This document shows, piece after piece, positions 8,829 through 17,826 of a stretch of 64,000 nucleotides of DNA (positions are counted from its first letter, which is position 1; each line of letters starts with the position of its first letter). Under the pieces are notes generated by a model that was given only the letters and a program-made list of their open reading frames with translations, made no database searches and was not told the DNA's origin. A program made the translations under genes and the position numbers. The DNA is taken from contig JBGSNA010000188.1 of the NCBI GenBank assembly GCA_041739875.1, positions 1-64,000 of the forward strand, read 5' to 3'. Origin of the DNA: JBBSJZ01 sp041739875 (GTDB lineage: Bacteria > Planctomycetota > Planctomycetia > Pirellulales > Pirellulaceae).

Positions 8829-10916
8829 GTGAACGAAGGTACGAAGACAGGCGTGTTCTGGGGCGTCGCGGTCGTGATGTTGGGCTTTGCAGCTCTCCTC
8901 TCTTGGCCGGTCGCAGAGAATACCAGCGTAGACAATGAGATCGGGGAACCGATGTTTGTGGATTTTAAGGATCCGCTTGTTGCATCGAGTTTGAAGGTCG
9001 TCACGTTTGACGAGTTGCAAGGTCAACTCGATACGTTCGAAGTCCGTAAAGACAAAGAGTCTGGTATCTGGACGATTCCTTCACGCAACGGCTATCCAGC
9101 GGATGCGGTCGAACACATGCGAGACGCGGCCAACTCGTTGGTGGGTTTGAAGATTCTCGACATTCAAACTGAAAACGCGGAAGACCATGACGATCTCGGC
9201 GTTGTCGAGCCGAAGCTCGAAGAACTGCAAGTCGGTGATGACGGCGTTGGACGTTTGGTCACGTTCAAGGACGAGTCCCAGAAGACGCTCGCGGCAATCA
9301 TTATCGGCAAACCTGTCGATGGCGAACCGGGCAAGCTCTACGTACGCAAACCAGGCCAAGATCCAGTTTATGTCGTGAAGCTCGATGAGTCACCGCTGGC
9401 AACACGGTTCCAGGATTGGATCGAAGACGATTTGCTGAAGCTGAGCAGTATCGACATCGAAGAGATGGAGATCAAGGATTATAACGCTGCGGTTGGAGCC
9501 GGCATGCAAGTTTCGTTGACCCGGAATTATGCTGCGAAAGTCAAGATGGATGGGTCTCAGTGGACGCTCGGCGAGTTGCTCGAGTACGACTCAAAGAATC
9601 CACTCGCTGAGCCCAAGCCAGTCACGGTGGCTGACACCACAAAAGTGAATACGACGAAGCTCAACGAAATGAAGGATGCGTTAGACGATCTGAAGATCGT
9701 CAACGTGATTCGAAAGCCAGATGGTATGAGCGCGAGCTTGAGGGCAAACAAGGACTTGCTGTCGGATGATGAGGCTGTGCGATCGCTGATTCAACGCGGG
9801 TTCATTCCTGCGTCGGGCGGGACCCAAGACGAAATTGAGATTCTCTCGGCGAACGGAGAGTTGACGGTCGGGTTAAAGGATGGCATTGAATACTTGCTTC
9901 GTTTCGGTAACGCGTCTGGGTTGTCCGAAGAAGACGAGGCAGCGAAGAAGGAAGAGGGTTCGGAGGAAGAGTCGTCCGTTGGCGGTGTGAACCGTTATCT
10001 CCTGGTCACTGCACGCGTCAACGATTCGCACTTTCCGCCCCCGGATCTCCAGCCCGTCCCACAAACTCTTGAAGAGTTTGAAGCGATGCAGGCGAAAGCG
10101 ACTGCTCCGGAACCTCCCGCTGAGGCCGAGAACGTCGCAGCCGACGAGCCTGCTGTCACGGAACCTCCCGCTGAAGAAATGAAGGTAGAAGCCAAGCCAG
10201 CGGAAGAACCAGCAACGGAAAAACCGAAGGCAGACGATTCGAAGCCAGAACCTGCTGCCACGGAGAAACCAGCGGAGACGACTGAGGAGCCAAAGAAGTC
10301 GGATGTGACCGAGCCAGCCGCTGAGAAGGCGACGGAGCCCGAGCCAGCATCCACGGACCCGACCTCCACAGAACCGGCAACTCTGGAACCTGAATCAGTT
10401 GAGCCTGCTTCAGGCGACGACGCACAATCAAGCGTCGACAATGGCGTGATGTTGGTGGCTGCTCAAACCGACGAACCGTCCCTTGAAGCCCCTAAGCAAG
10501 CCGAGCCAGCAGAAAAAGCGGCGGCTGCGGACGAAGCGGCTGCCGAGGCAATACCTGCTACTGCCGAGGCACAGCCTGCTGCTTCGCCAGCGAAACCAGA
10601 GATGGAACCAGCGAAAGAGGAATTGTCCGAGGACGAGAAGCTTGAACGACTCGAAGCCGAACAAGAGAAGATCACGAAAGAAAACCAACGTAAGATGGAT
10701 GAGCGTAAAGACAAGATCGAAGCGGCCGAGCGTCGTGTTCGTGACTTGAACGCTCGGTTTGCTGATTGGTACTACGTGATTGCAGAAGATACCTATCGCA
10801 AGCTGCGAATCAGTCGAGATCAATTGTTTGAGCAAGACGAGGCTCAAAACGCAGTTGATGGTGCTCCACCATCGATGCCACCATTTGGTATCCCAGGGTT
10901 TCCTGGACAGCAATAG
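8829..10916 (+). CDS. DUF4340 domain protein with a Pro/Glu/Ala-rich insert
   Basis: A membrane-anchored partner of the Gld-like ABC system (DUF4340 genes commonly follow gldG homologues). The GTG at 8829 opens a 695-residue frame with one N-terminal transmembrane helix (residues ~7-27), then a DUF4340 region to about residue 400. Next is a ~200-residue low-complexity stretch of Ala, Glu, Pro, Lys and Thr, then a charged coiled coil (residues ~600-645). The end (FADWYYVI...YRKLR) looks like the closing part of the DUF4340 fold, so the insert seems to split the domain. The start is uncertain: the ribosome site is weak and the next ATG is at 8877. A terminator follows. Confidence 0.8.
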   Translation: MNEGTKTGVFWGVAVVMLGFAALLSWPVAENTSVDNEIGEPMFVDFKDPLVASSLKVVTFDELQGQLDTFEVRKDKESGIWTIPSRNGYPADAVEHMRDAANSLVGLKILDIQTENAEDHDDLGVVEPKLEELQVGDDGVGRLVTFKDESQKTLAAIIIGKPVDGEPGKLYVRKPGQDPVYVVKLDESPLATRFQDWIEDDLLKLSSIDIEEMEIKDYNAAVGAGMQVSLTRNYAAKVKMDGSQWTLGELLEYDSKNPLAEPKPVTVADTTKVNTTKLNEMKDALDDLKIVNVIRKPDGMSASLRANKDLLSDDEAVRSLIQRGFIPASGGTQDEIEILSANGELTVGLKDGIEYLLRFGNASGLSEEDEAAKKEEGSEEESSVGGVNRYLLVTARVNDSHFPPPDLQPVPQTLEEFEAMQAKATAPEPPAEAENVAADEPAVTEPPAEEMKVEAKPAEEPATEKPKADDSKPEPAATEKPAETTEEPKKSDVTEPAAEKATEPEPASTDPTSTEPATLEPESVEPASGDDAQSSVDNGVMLVAAQTDEPSLEAPKQAEPAEKAAAADEAAAEAIPATAEAQPAASPAKPEMEPAKEELSEDEKLERLEAEQEKITKENQRKMDERKDKIEAAERRVRDLNARFADWYYVIAEDTYRKLRISRDQLFEQDEAQNAVDGAPPSMPPFGIPGFPGQQ

Positions 10917-10953
10917 TTGCGATCAACGAACGATCGACCCGCTATTAACGAAG

Positions 10954-10982
10954 AAAGCCGCTGGGTTCATCTCAGCGGCTTT
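10954..10982. terminator. Bidirectional intrinsic terminator
   Basis: Perfect 10-bp arms AAAGCCGCTG (10954-10963) and CAGCGGCTTT (10973-10982) with a 9-base loop lie between the convergent DUF4340 and LRR genes. T-rich sequence follows on both strands (weak tract on plus, TTTCTTCGTT on minus). Confidence 0.8.
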
Positions 10983-10999
10983 CGTATTTTGATTCGATG

Positions 11000-12388
11000 T
11001 TATTGCTCAATTTCGACGAGCTTTAAGCCCTTGTGTGCCTTGGTGATTTCGTCAACGAGTTCGTATCCGATGCTCGTATTGGCAACATTCAGGACTTTTA
11101 GGTTTGGAAGTGTTGCGAGTTCGCGGAACGAGTCGTCACTCAGTTGAGTCCCGGCGACGATGAGGCTCTTGAGTTTGGTGAATTTCATGAGCGTCGGTAA
11201 TGATTCATCAGTGATGGAAGTCGCCTTTAAATCCAGTTCTTCGAGGTTCGCTAAATCAGCGAGACCTAGGATTGTTTCGTCGTTCGTTTTGGTTTCCCAA
11301 AGACCGAGGTAAGTCAGACCTTTGAGTTTTGCTAGTTGTTGAATGCCTTGGGGACTCGCGAGACGGCATTCCGCAACGTCGACATAGTTGACTTGTGGGA
11401 GATTCGCGATGATTTCGAGGCCTTTGTCGTCGACCGAGGAATCTCGCAGTTCGAAGCGTTTGAGTTGCTTGTTATTGGCGATTTGCTCGAGCCCGTCACC
11501 GGTGACATCACAACCGCGAATGCGAAGACGCGTGAGATTTTGGAGTTTCGATAACGCTTCCATTCCCTCATCATCGACACTTGTGTAGTCCACCTGGATC
11601 TCTTGGAGTGTTGGAATCGAGGCGAGTACGCTCATCGAAGCATTGCTGATCGAGGTGCAGTAATTCACGTTCACGGACTTGAGGGGCAAGCTGGCGAGTT
11701 CGGCAAAGCCTGTATCGGTCACTTTTGATTTTTCGAGTTGCACATCAGCCAGCGACTTGATTTTTGCAAGCGGCGGCATCGCTGCGTCGTTAATGTTCGT
11801 ATTGCGAAGGTCAATCATCCGCAATTTTTTCAGTCCAGTGATCTTCTCGATCCCTGTTTCGCTGACAGCCGTTCGTCGAAGGATCAATACTTCCAGATTC
11901 GCGAGCTTGCCAACGGATTCGAGAGCCTCGTCGGTGATGGCGGTTTCAGCAAAATCGAGCTTTTTGAGCTTTTCGAGACTGGCTAGATTTTCCATGCCGG
12001 AGTCGGTGACCCCGTTGCCCTGAAAGAACGCAGATTCAACCTGGGGGACGCCGGATAGAAGCTTCAGCGAGTCCGAAATCGGTGTTTCGCTGGCGATCGA
12101 AAAGCCAACTACTGTGCCCGCTTTGTTTCGTGACAGGACGTATCCGGCGGCTTCGAGGGCTGAAACAGCCTTTGCGTCATCGGATTGGATCGCTATTTCG
12201 GCCTTGGGTTGAGCCGCGGCTTTCTTCACGACAGCGGGCTTAGGTTTGAGTTCGGGTATTTCTGTTGAAATGTTTACGGTTCGCTTTTCACTCGAGGATT
12301 GCCAACTCGGACGGTTGCAACCGACCAGGGGGGTGGCGGCGATAGCGAGCAAGACGAGTGATTTTGGCAGCGCATTGGAATATGACAT
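11000..12388 (-). CDS. Leucine-rich-repeat lipoprotein
   Basis: A 462-residue exported protein. From the ATG at 12388 it has a hydrophobic signal ending in a lipobox (LVGC), so it is predicted to be lipid-anchored. A Lys/Pro/Ala-rich linker follows. From about residue 130 to the end come roughly 12 leucine-rich repeats of about 24 residues with the pattern L..L..L.L..T.I.D..L, the bacterial RI-like/cysteine-free type common in planctomycetes. The role is likely protein-protein interaction at the cell surface or periplasm; partners are unknown. A longer reading to 12436 uses TTG and would spoil the signal peptide. Confidence 0.82.
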   Translation of the reverse strand: MSYSNALPKSLVLLAIAATPLVGCNRPSWQSSSEKRTVNISTEIPELKPKPAVVKKAAAQPKAEIAIQSDDAKAVSALEAAGYVLSRNKAGTVVGFSIASETPISDSLKLLSGVPQVESAFFQGNGVTDSGMENLASLEKLKKLDFAETAITDEALESVGKLANLEVLILRRTAVSETGIEKITGLKKLRMIDLRNTNINDAAMPPLAKIKSLADVQLEKSKVTDTGFAELASLPLKSVNVNYCTSISNASMSVLASIPTLQEIQVDYTSVDDEGMEALSKLQNLTRLRIRGCDVTGDGLEQIANNKQLKRFELRDSSVDDKGLEIIANLPQVNYVDVAECRLASPQGIQQLAKLKGLTYLGLWETKTNDETILGLADLANLEELDLKATSITDESLPTLMKFTKLKSLIVAGTQLSDDSFRELATLPNLKVLNVANTSIGYELVDEITKAHKGLKLVEIEQ

Positions 12389-12611
12389 TGGGGGCGATGG
12401 GTTGATGTTTGGGGTGGAGGTCGTGGGTTTTGGCAAACAACAAAGACGACGTTACCGGCAACTTAAACGCTATCGAGTGATGTGGCAACAAATCCAGCGG
12501 TGAAGATTCTCCCCGTGTTGCTGATTGTTTGTGGGATTCATCGCGGTTATCGTAGTGAAACGCAAATTCATTGCATCCAAAACCCATTTCAACAATGTTT
12601 AAGGATACGGC

Positions 12612-14033
12612 ATGTCAAAACAGCCCAAGCCCAACCAAGTCAATCGGCGAAAATTTATCGGCCAAGGCGCAGCACTGACTGCAGGTGTTGGATTCTTCAC
12701 TGGTGTATCAGCTAAGTCGCACGCACTGCAATCAGCACTTCAGGCTCCTTCGGCGGCATGCATTGGAGTTGGCGGCAAGGGCGGAAGCGACACGAGTCAC
12801 ATCGGTGATCACGGTGTAGCGATCGTTGGATTGTGTGACGTCGATGCTGGTAACTTGAAGAAGAAGGGCCGCGAGTACAAAGACGCTGAGCAATTCAGTG
12901 ACTTCCGCGAGATGCTAGATAAGCTCGGCGACAAAGTTGATATTGTGACGGTCAGTACGCCAGACCACACGCATGCCGCAGCAGCGATTCGTGCGATGCG
13001 ATTGAAGAAGCACGTGTATTGCCAAAAGCCACTCACTTGGTCGATTCGTGAAGCACGGATGATGCGTGAGACGGCTCAAGAAATGGGTGTCATCACTCAA
13101 ATGGGCAATCAAGGGACAAGCGAAGACGGATTGCGCGAAGCGGTTGAAGTCATTCGCAGTGGCGCGATTGGTGATGTGTCGGAAGTTCACATTTGGTCCA
13201 ACCGTCCGATCTGGCCACAAGGCAAGGGACGTCCCGAAGGCGAAGATCCAATTCCCGAAGGTTTGAACTGGGACGCTTGGATCGGCCCAGCACCTATGCG
13301 TCCGTTCAAGCTCAACGAATACCACGCATTCAATTGGCGCGGTTGGTGTGACTTCGGTACCGGTGCTCTTGGTGACATGGCGTGCCATACAACCAACATG
13401 CCCGTCATGGCATTGAACCTATGGGATCCGATCGCTGTGACTGCGATCAAGAACCCTGGCATCGTCGAAGGTGAAACCTATCCATCGAGTTCACAGCTCT
13501 TGTTCGAATTCCCTGAGCGTGACGGACTACCAGCATGCAAGTTCAACTGGTACGACGGTGGGAACCTGCCTGAGGATGAAATCCTGAAGCAATTGCCGGA
13601 GTCATTCCAGGCACAAGTAGCGAAGCAAAAAGAAGGTGGCAAGAAGACGAGCGGTGCGCTGGTTGTCGGTAGCAAAGGCCTGTTGTTTTCGGGTAACGAC
13701 TATGGTGCCCAGTACACCTTGTTGCCAGAGAACCAATACAAGGACTTCAAGTTGCCCGAGCAAACATTGCCGCGAATCCCGTTCAAGGGCGGCACCGACG
13801 AGCGTCAAAAGTGGGAGTTCGTTGCAACCGTGAAGGGCGAGTACGAGCCTGGGACGATGAGCAACTTTGGCTACGCAGGACGGCTCACCGAGACGATTCT
13901 TGTCGGCAACCTGGCAATGCGTGCTGGCGAAGGTCAACGCATCGAGTGGGATGCAAAGACGCTTTCTAGCTCCAACGTGCCAGACATCAACCAATTTGTC
14001 CAACGCGAATATCGTTCGGGTTGGGAGATCTAG
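12612..14033 (+). CDS. Tat-exported Gfo/Idh/MocA family oxidoreductase
   Basis: A 473-residue NAD(P)-dependent sugar/cyclitol dehydrogenase-type protein carrying a twin-arginine signal (NRRKFIGQG, residues ~11-19). The Rossmann half lies at residues ~45-170 with the CQKPLTWS segment (the family's EKP equivalent, with Gln in place of Glu). The C-terminal dimerisation and catalytic half contains FNWRGWCDFGTGALGDMACH. Family members with Tat signals in planctomycetes are thought to act on polysaccharide-derived sugars outside the cytoplasm; the substrate here is unknown. The ATG at 12612 follows AAGGATACGGC, a usable ribosome site. Confidence 0.9.
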   Translation: MSKQPKPNQVNRRKFIGQGAALTAGVGFFTGVSAKSHALQSALQAPSAACIGVGGKGGSDTSHIGDHGVAIVGLCDVDAGNLKKKGREYKDAEQFSDFREMLDKLGDKVDIVTVSTPDHTHAAAAIRAMRLKKHVYCQKPLTWSIREARMMRETAQEMGVITQMGNQGTSEDGLREAVEVIRSGAIGDVSEVHIWSNRPIWPQGKGRPEGEDPIPEGLNWDAWIGPAPMRPFKLNEYHAFNWRGWCDFGTGALGDMACHTTNMPVMALNLWDPIAVTAIKNPGIVEGETYPSSSQLLFEFPERDGLPACKFNWYDGGNLPEDEILKQLPESFQAQVAKQKEGGKKTSGALVVGSKGLLFSGNDYGAQYTLLPENQYKDFKLPEQTLPRIPFKGGTDERQKWEFVATVKGEYEPGTMSNFGYAGRLTETILVGNLAMRAGEGQRIEWDAKTLSSSNVPDINQFVQREYRSGWEI

Positions 14034-14064
14034 TCTCCAATTCGGTTGGCGAGTGATCGCTAGA

Positions 14065-14862
14065 CTACTCTTTCCTGCCTCGTGCCAAAATCGCATTCAT
14101 AAGCGGTGGCGCGAGGCGGTCGGCGTAAACGAGTGCTTTGCCGCCGAGGCTCAAGATCACTTCGCTGCGACGAGCTTGAATCGCGGCGAGCGTGGTCCGT
14201 GCGACTCTCGCGGGTGACCAACTACCGAAGCTCTTGGACGTGGCGTCGGGATCGGTCTCAATCATCGAGTCAAAGAATTCGCTCTTGGTCGTGCTGGGGC
14301 TGACCAGGGTGACTTGGATTCCAAGGGGATGGAACTCGGCTCTCAATGCGTCGCTCATTCCATGCAGTGCGAACTTGCTTGCGCAGTATTCGCTCTTGTT
14401 TGGCACAGCTCGATGGCCGAGTACGCTTCCGATGTTGCACACTACGGGAGCGCGTCCGCGCTGGAGGCAAGGCAGCGACTCACGAATGAATTCGATGGGC
14501 GCAAAGAAGTTGACTTCCATGATCCGTCGCATGCGTTCCGGAGTCGCCTCAACGAACAATCCGATCGCACCAATGCCCGCATTGTTTACAAGCAGATCGA
14601 TCGCGCCGTCACGTTGTTTGCATGCCAGTTCGATCGCTCCACGTCGCGAGGCTGGGTCGGTCACGTCGCCAACATAGGGAATGAATCGACCGGTCGAAGT
14701 ACCGCTAAGCGACTCTCGGACTAATTCATCCATGCGTTGCTCGCGACGCGCCATGGCAATGACTGTTGCCCCGCGGTCAACGAGCAACAAGGCAAGCTCT
14801 CGCCCAATCCCGCTGCTCGCACCCGTTACAATCGCGACACTGCCTCGCGGATTCCAACGCAC
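14065..14862 (-). CDS. Short-chain dehydrogenase/reductase
   Basis: A 265-residue classical SDR. The cofactor motif TGASSGIG (residues ~15-22), NNAG (residues ~91-94), a catalytic Ser near NIGS and the YCASK catalytic Tyr/Lys are all present. The start is GTG at 14862, two bases after the hflX stop, so it is probably co-transcribed and translationally coupled with hflX. The substrate is unknown; the family reduces or oxidises small alcohols, ketones and acyl groups. Confidence 0.88.
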   Translation of the reverse strand: MRWNPRGSVAIVTGASSGIGRELALLLVDRGATVIAMARREQRMDELVRESLSGTSTGRFIPYVGDVTDPASRRGAIELACKQRDGAIDLLVNNAGIGAIGLFVEATPERMRRIMEVNFFAPIEFIRESLPCLQRGRAPVVCNIGSVLGHRAVPNKSEYCASKFALHGMSDALRAEFHPLGIQVTLVSPSTTKSEFFDSMIETDPDATSKSFGSWSPARVARTTLAAIQARRSEVILSLGGKALVYADRLAPPLMNAILARGRKE

Positions 14863-14864
14863 CG

Positions 14865-16211
14865 TTAAGCTACTTCGCTCGACGCGTCCGTCATCTCTTG
14901 TGACGACGGATCCGTGACGTTTGAAACGGAATGGTCAGCCGGTCGGACGACAATGGCGGCTGAATTGACTGGCCCCATTGCTCCGGCGGGCATGCGGACG
15001 TGGACGGTAATGACGGATTCACCAAACTCACGCGAAAGTACTTCGCCTTTCGCAGCCAAATAGGCCAATAGTTTTCCGTTGGATGGATCCACGTCGACTT
15101 CGATGTCAAGGAATTCACGTCCCAGTGCTTCGCCAACGGCTTCGATCAAGGGTGGCAAACCTTCGCCCGTTTTTGCACTGACTTGGATCGCATTCGGATA
15201 GCGATCGACAATCTTTGCAAGGACTTCGGATGACTCGATTTGATCAATCTTGTTGAGCACCAAAAGCGTGTCTTTCTCTTCGATGTCCAATTCCTTCAAG
15301 ACTTTATAGACAGCGGAGATTTGTTCGAACACCGATGGGCTCGCAGCGTCGGCAATATGCAACAGCAGTTCAGCTTGGCGAGTTTCTTCGAGAGTGGACT
15401 TGAAGCTTGCCACGAGCGAGTGAGGCAAATCGCGAATGAATCCGACGGTGTCACTCAGAAGGACCGTGCCCCAACCAGGCAACAGCCAACGACGCGTCCG
15501 GGTATCTAATGTCGCGAACAGTTTGTCTTCGGCTTTCACTCCAGCCCCTGTCAGTGCATTCATCAACGTGCTTTTGCCCGCGTTCGTATAACCGACGAGC
15601 GAAACGGTGGGCGATTGGTCACGAGCACTGACTTGGCGTTCCCGCCGATCCTCGACTTTGCCCAGAAGTTCCTTTAAGTCGTGAATTCGTTTTTGCGCGA
15701 GCCGGCGGTCGACTTCGAGTTGCTTTTCACCCGGACCACGCATCCCGACGCCCATCGATTGTCGCGACAAGTGAGTCCACATCCGCTTCAGTCGTGGCAG
15801 CGAATATTCAAGTTGAGCCAATTCGACAGCGAGTCGTGATTCGTACGTCTGTGCACCCGCAGCAAAAATGTCGAGAATCAACTCCGTCCGATCAATGACT
15901 TTGGCATTGATGGCTTGCTCGAGATTCCTCACTTGAGCCGGGTTGAGGTCATTGTCACAGATTACAAGATCCGCATCATGTTTCTCGACCATCAATCGCA
16001 GTTCTTCGACTTTCCCTTTGCCGAAGTAAGTCGCAACGTTCGGTGTGGTTCGCTTTTGAATCAACTCGTCGACGACTTCGGTGCCTGCGGTGATTGCCAG
16101 TCCATGCAGTTCTTCAAGGGGGTCCGCTTCGACAATGTGTTTTGGAAGGATTAAACGAGCCAAGATGCTGCGTTCAGGTCCAAAGTCTTGGAGCGTGGTG
16201 GATTCTCGCAC
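14865..16211 (-). CDS. hflX: GTPase HflX
   Basis: Ribosome-associated GTPase that splits stalled or hibernating ribosomes. The 448 residues show the N-terminal HflX domain (residues ~20-110), the conserved coiled helical linker with MGVGMRGPGEKQLE (residues ~153-166), then the G domain: G1 GYTNAGKST (207-215), G3 DTVGF and G4 NKID. A ~70-residue acidic C-terminal extension follows. The start is GTG; an AGGA lies about 14 bases upstream, so the exact start is not certain. The SDR gene lies 2 bases downstream. Confidence 0.94.
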   Translation of the reverse strand: MRESTTLQDFGPERSILARLILPKHIVEADPLEELHGLAITAGTEVVDELIQKRTTPNVATYFGKGKVEELRLMVEKHDADLVICDNDLNPAQVRNLEQAINAKVIDRTELILDIFAAGAQTYESRLAVELAQLEYSLPRLKRMWTHLSRQSMGVGMRGPGEKQLEVDRRLAQKRIHDLKELLGKVEDRRERQVSARDQSPTVSLVGYTNAGKSTLMNALTGAGVKAEDKLFATLDTRTRRWLLPGWGTVLLSDTVGFIRDLPHSLVASFKSTLEETRQAELLLHIADAASPSVFEQISAVYKVLKELDIEEKDTLLVLNKIDQIESSEVLAKIVDRYPNAIQVSAKTGEGLPPLIEAVGEALGREFLDIEVDVDPSNGKLLAYLAAKGEVLSREFGESVITVHVRMPAGAMGPVNSAAIVVRPADHSVSNVTDPSSQEMTDASSEVA

Positions 16212-16340
16212 GGTTCGTTGGGGTTCCTCAATGGAGATGCTGGAAAGGATGTTCTAGTTTACTTAATAATCGCTAACGAGACACGGTCGAATCGGGGCGA
16301 GAGTCTTAATTAGATGCGAGGCGTGCCAGCCAGGTTCACA

Positions 16341-16368
16341 GGGCCTTGTCATTAGGGCCTTGCTATTG
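16341..16368. repeat. 14-bp imperfect tandem duplication over the uvrC stop
   Basis: GGGCCTTGTCATTA (16341-16354) is followed directly by GGGCCTTGCTATTG (16355-16368). The uvrC stop codon (16363-16365, minus strand) lies in the second unit. Confidence 0.5.
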
Positions 16369-17745
16369 GTCTAGGGTCGATTTGGATCGGAGAATGTGGT
16401 GGTAGTGTTGGGCAAAACGGTGTGATTCGTCGCGGACGTATTGAAGCAACCGGAGTGCATAGGCGCTGCGACTCAGTTTGAGTGGCTCGGAAATTCCAGG
16501 TCGAAATATTTCTTCGTCGCGTTTGGCTAGCGAAATCACGGTGGGCGGAGTGATTTGTTGATCGTGGAAGGCCGCCATGGCTGCATTCAATTGTCCCTTG
16601 CCTCCGTCGATTAACAAAATATCCGGAAATGATTCTTGGCTATCGGACAGTTTGCGAAACCGCCGCGAAACAACTTCATAAATGCTGCGGAAGTCGTCGA
16701 TGCCTTTGACGTCTTGGATTCGAAATCGTCGATAGCCTGGTTTGAACGGGAGCCCGTCGATGAACTGAACAAGACTTGCTACCGTCTCGCCGCCACCCAG
16801 GTGTGCGATGTCGACGCCTTCGATCACACGAGGCATTTCTTTGAGTTCGAGCACCTTCTTCAAACCAGCGAGTCCCTTTTTCGGGTCGATGTAAAAGACT
16901 TCGGGTTGCGCATGAGTTTCTAACTCGCCACGCTCATCGAGTCGCTCGAGCATATTGATTTCGTCACGCAGCACAGCGGCTCGTTCAAAGTCGAGTGACT
17001 TACTCGCCGTGAGCATCTCGGTTCGCATTTCTTTGAGCAGTCGGGTCTTTCCGCCTTCGAGAAATGTTTGCAGTCGTTTAATGTCGCGCCGGTATTCTTC
17101 TTTCCCGATTCGCAGATTGCAGGGCGCCGTGCATTGGTTGATGCTCGCCAATAAGCACGGCCGAAACCATTGCCATCGCTAGTCGGACTCGGTGATGTCC
17201 AATGAGCAGGTTCGAAACTTGAAGATCCGCTGCAGAACTTGAATGGCCCCGCGAAGCGCACCGGCACTGGGAAACGGTCCATAAAGTTTGACGCCTTTGT
17301 CCGGCGGTTCACGGGTGACCTCCACACGAGGAAACTCCTCTCGCGTGGTGATCATCAAGTACGGAAACGTCTTGTCATCTTTGAGATCGCGATTGTTCTT
17401 GGGTTGGATATCTTTCACCAACCGAGATTCCATTAAGAGCGCGTCGACTTCGCTTTCGCACTCAACGAAATCAATATCGGCAATGTCGCCGATCCAGTCC
17501 GCAGTGCGTGCATCTTCGGCCGCAGCTTTGAGGAAGTAGCTGCCCGCACGACTGCGCAAGCTCTTGGCCTTGCCGACATAGATGACTCGTCCGGCAGCGT
17601 CCTTCATCAGGTACACGCCCGGCGTCGGGGGAAAGGTCTTTACCTTCGCCGCGGCATAAGCGAAACCGAGTTCGAGTGGCCCGAGTTCGAGTGGCCCGAT
17701 TTCGTCTGGGAAGGGAGCATCAGTAGGTTCTGGAGTATCTGGCAT
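16363..17745 (-). pseudogene. uvrC: Excinuclease subunit UvrC, interrupted by an in-frame TAG
   Basis: UvrC makes the dual incisions in nucleotide excision repair. Read from the ATG at 17745, codons 1-188 encode the GIY-YIG nuclease domain (PGVYLMKD, YVGKAKSLRSR) up to RTCSLDITESD. Codon 189 is TAG (17179-17181). The same frame then continues without a shift through FRPCLLASINQCTAPC, the UVR motif (FERAAVLRDEI) and the RNase H-like nuclease domain (VDIAHLGGGE, DILLIDGGKGQL), ending at SKSTLDQ. Total 460 codons. The C-terminal helix-hairpin-helix domain of standard ~600-residue UvrC is absent. Explanations are a true nonsense mutation, amber readthrough, or a sequencing error. A 15-bp tandem duplication (17668-17697) doubles GPLEL near the N-terminus. 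Confidence 0.85.
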
Positions 17746-17826
17746 TGGGTTAATTGTCGGCTCGAATGGGCCGCAAGGCAATGTGCATTTTTGAGGGTGC
17801 GGCGCAAAGCAAAATTGGTCCGAGTA

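Noticed and set aside
16363..17151. C-terminal half of UvrC as an independent gene from TTG 17151
   Set aside because: The start falls inside the conserved RPCLLASI segment, has no ribosome site, and the same frame continues upstream to the amber codon.
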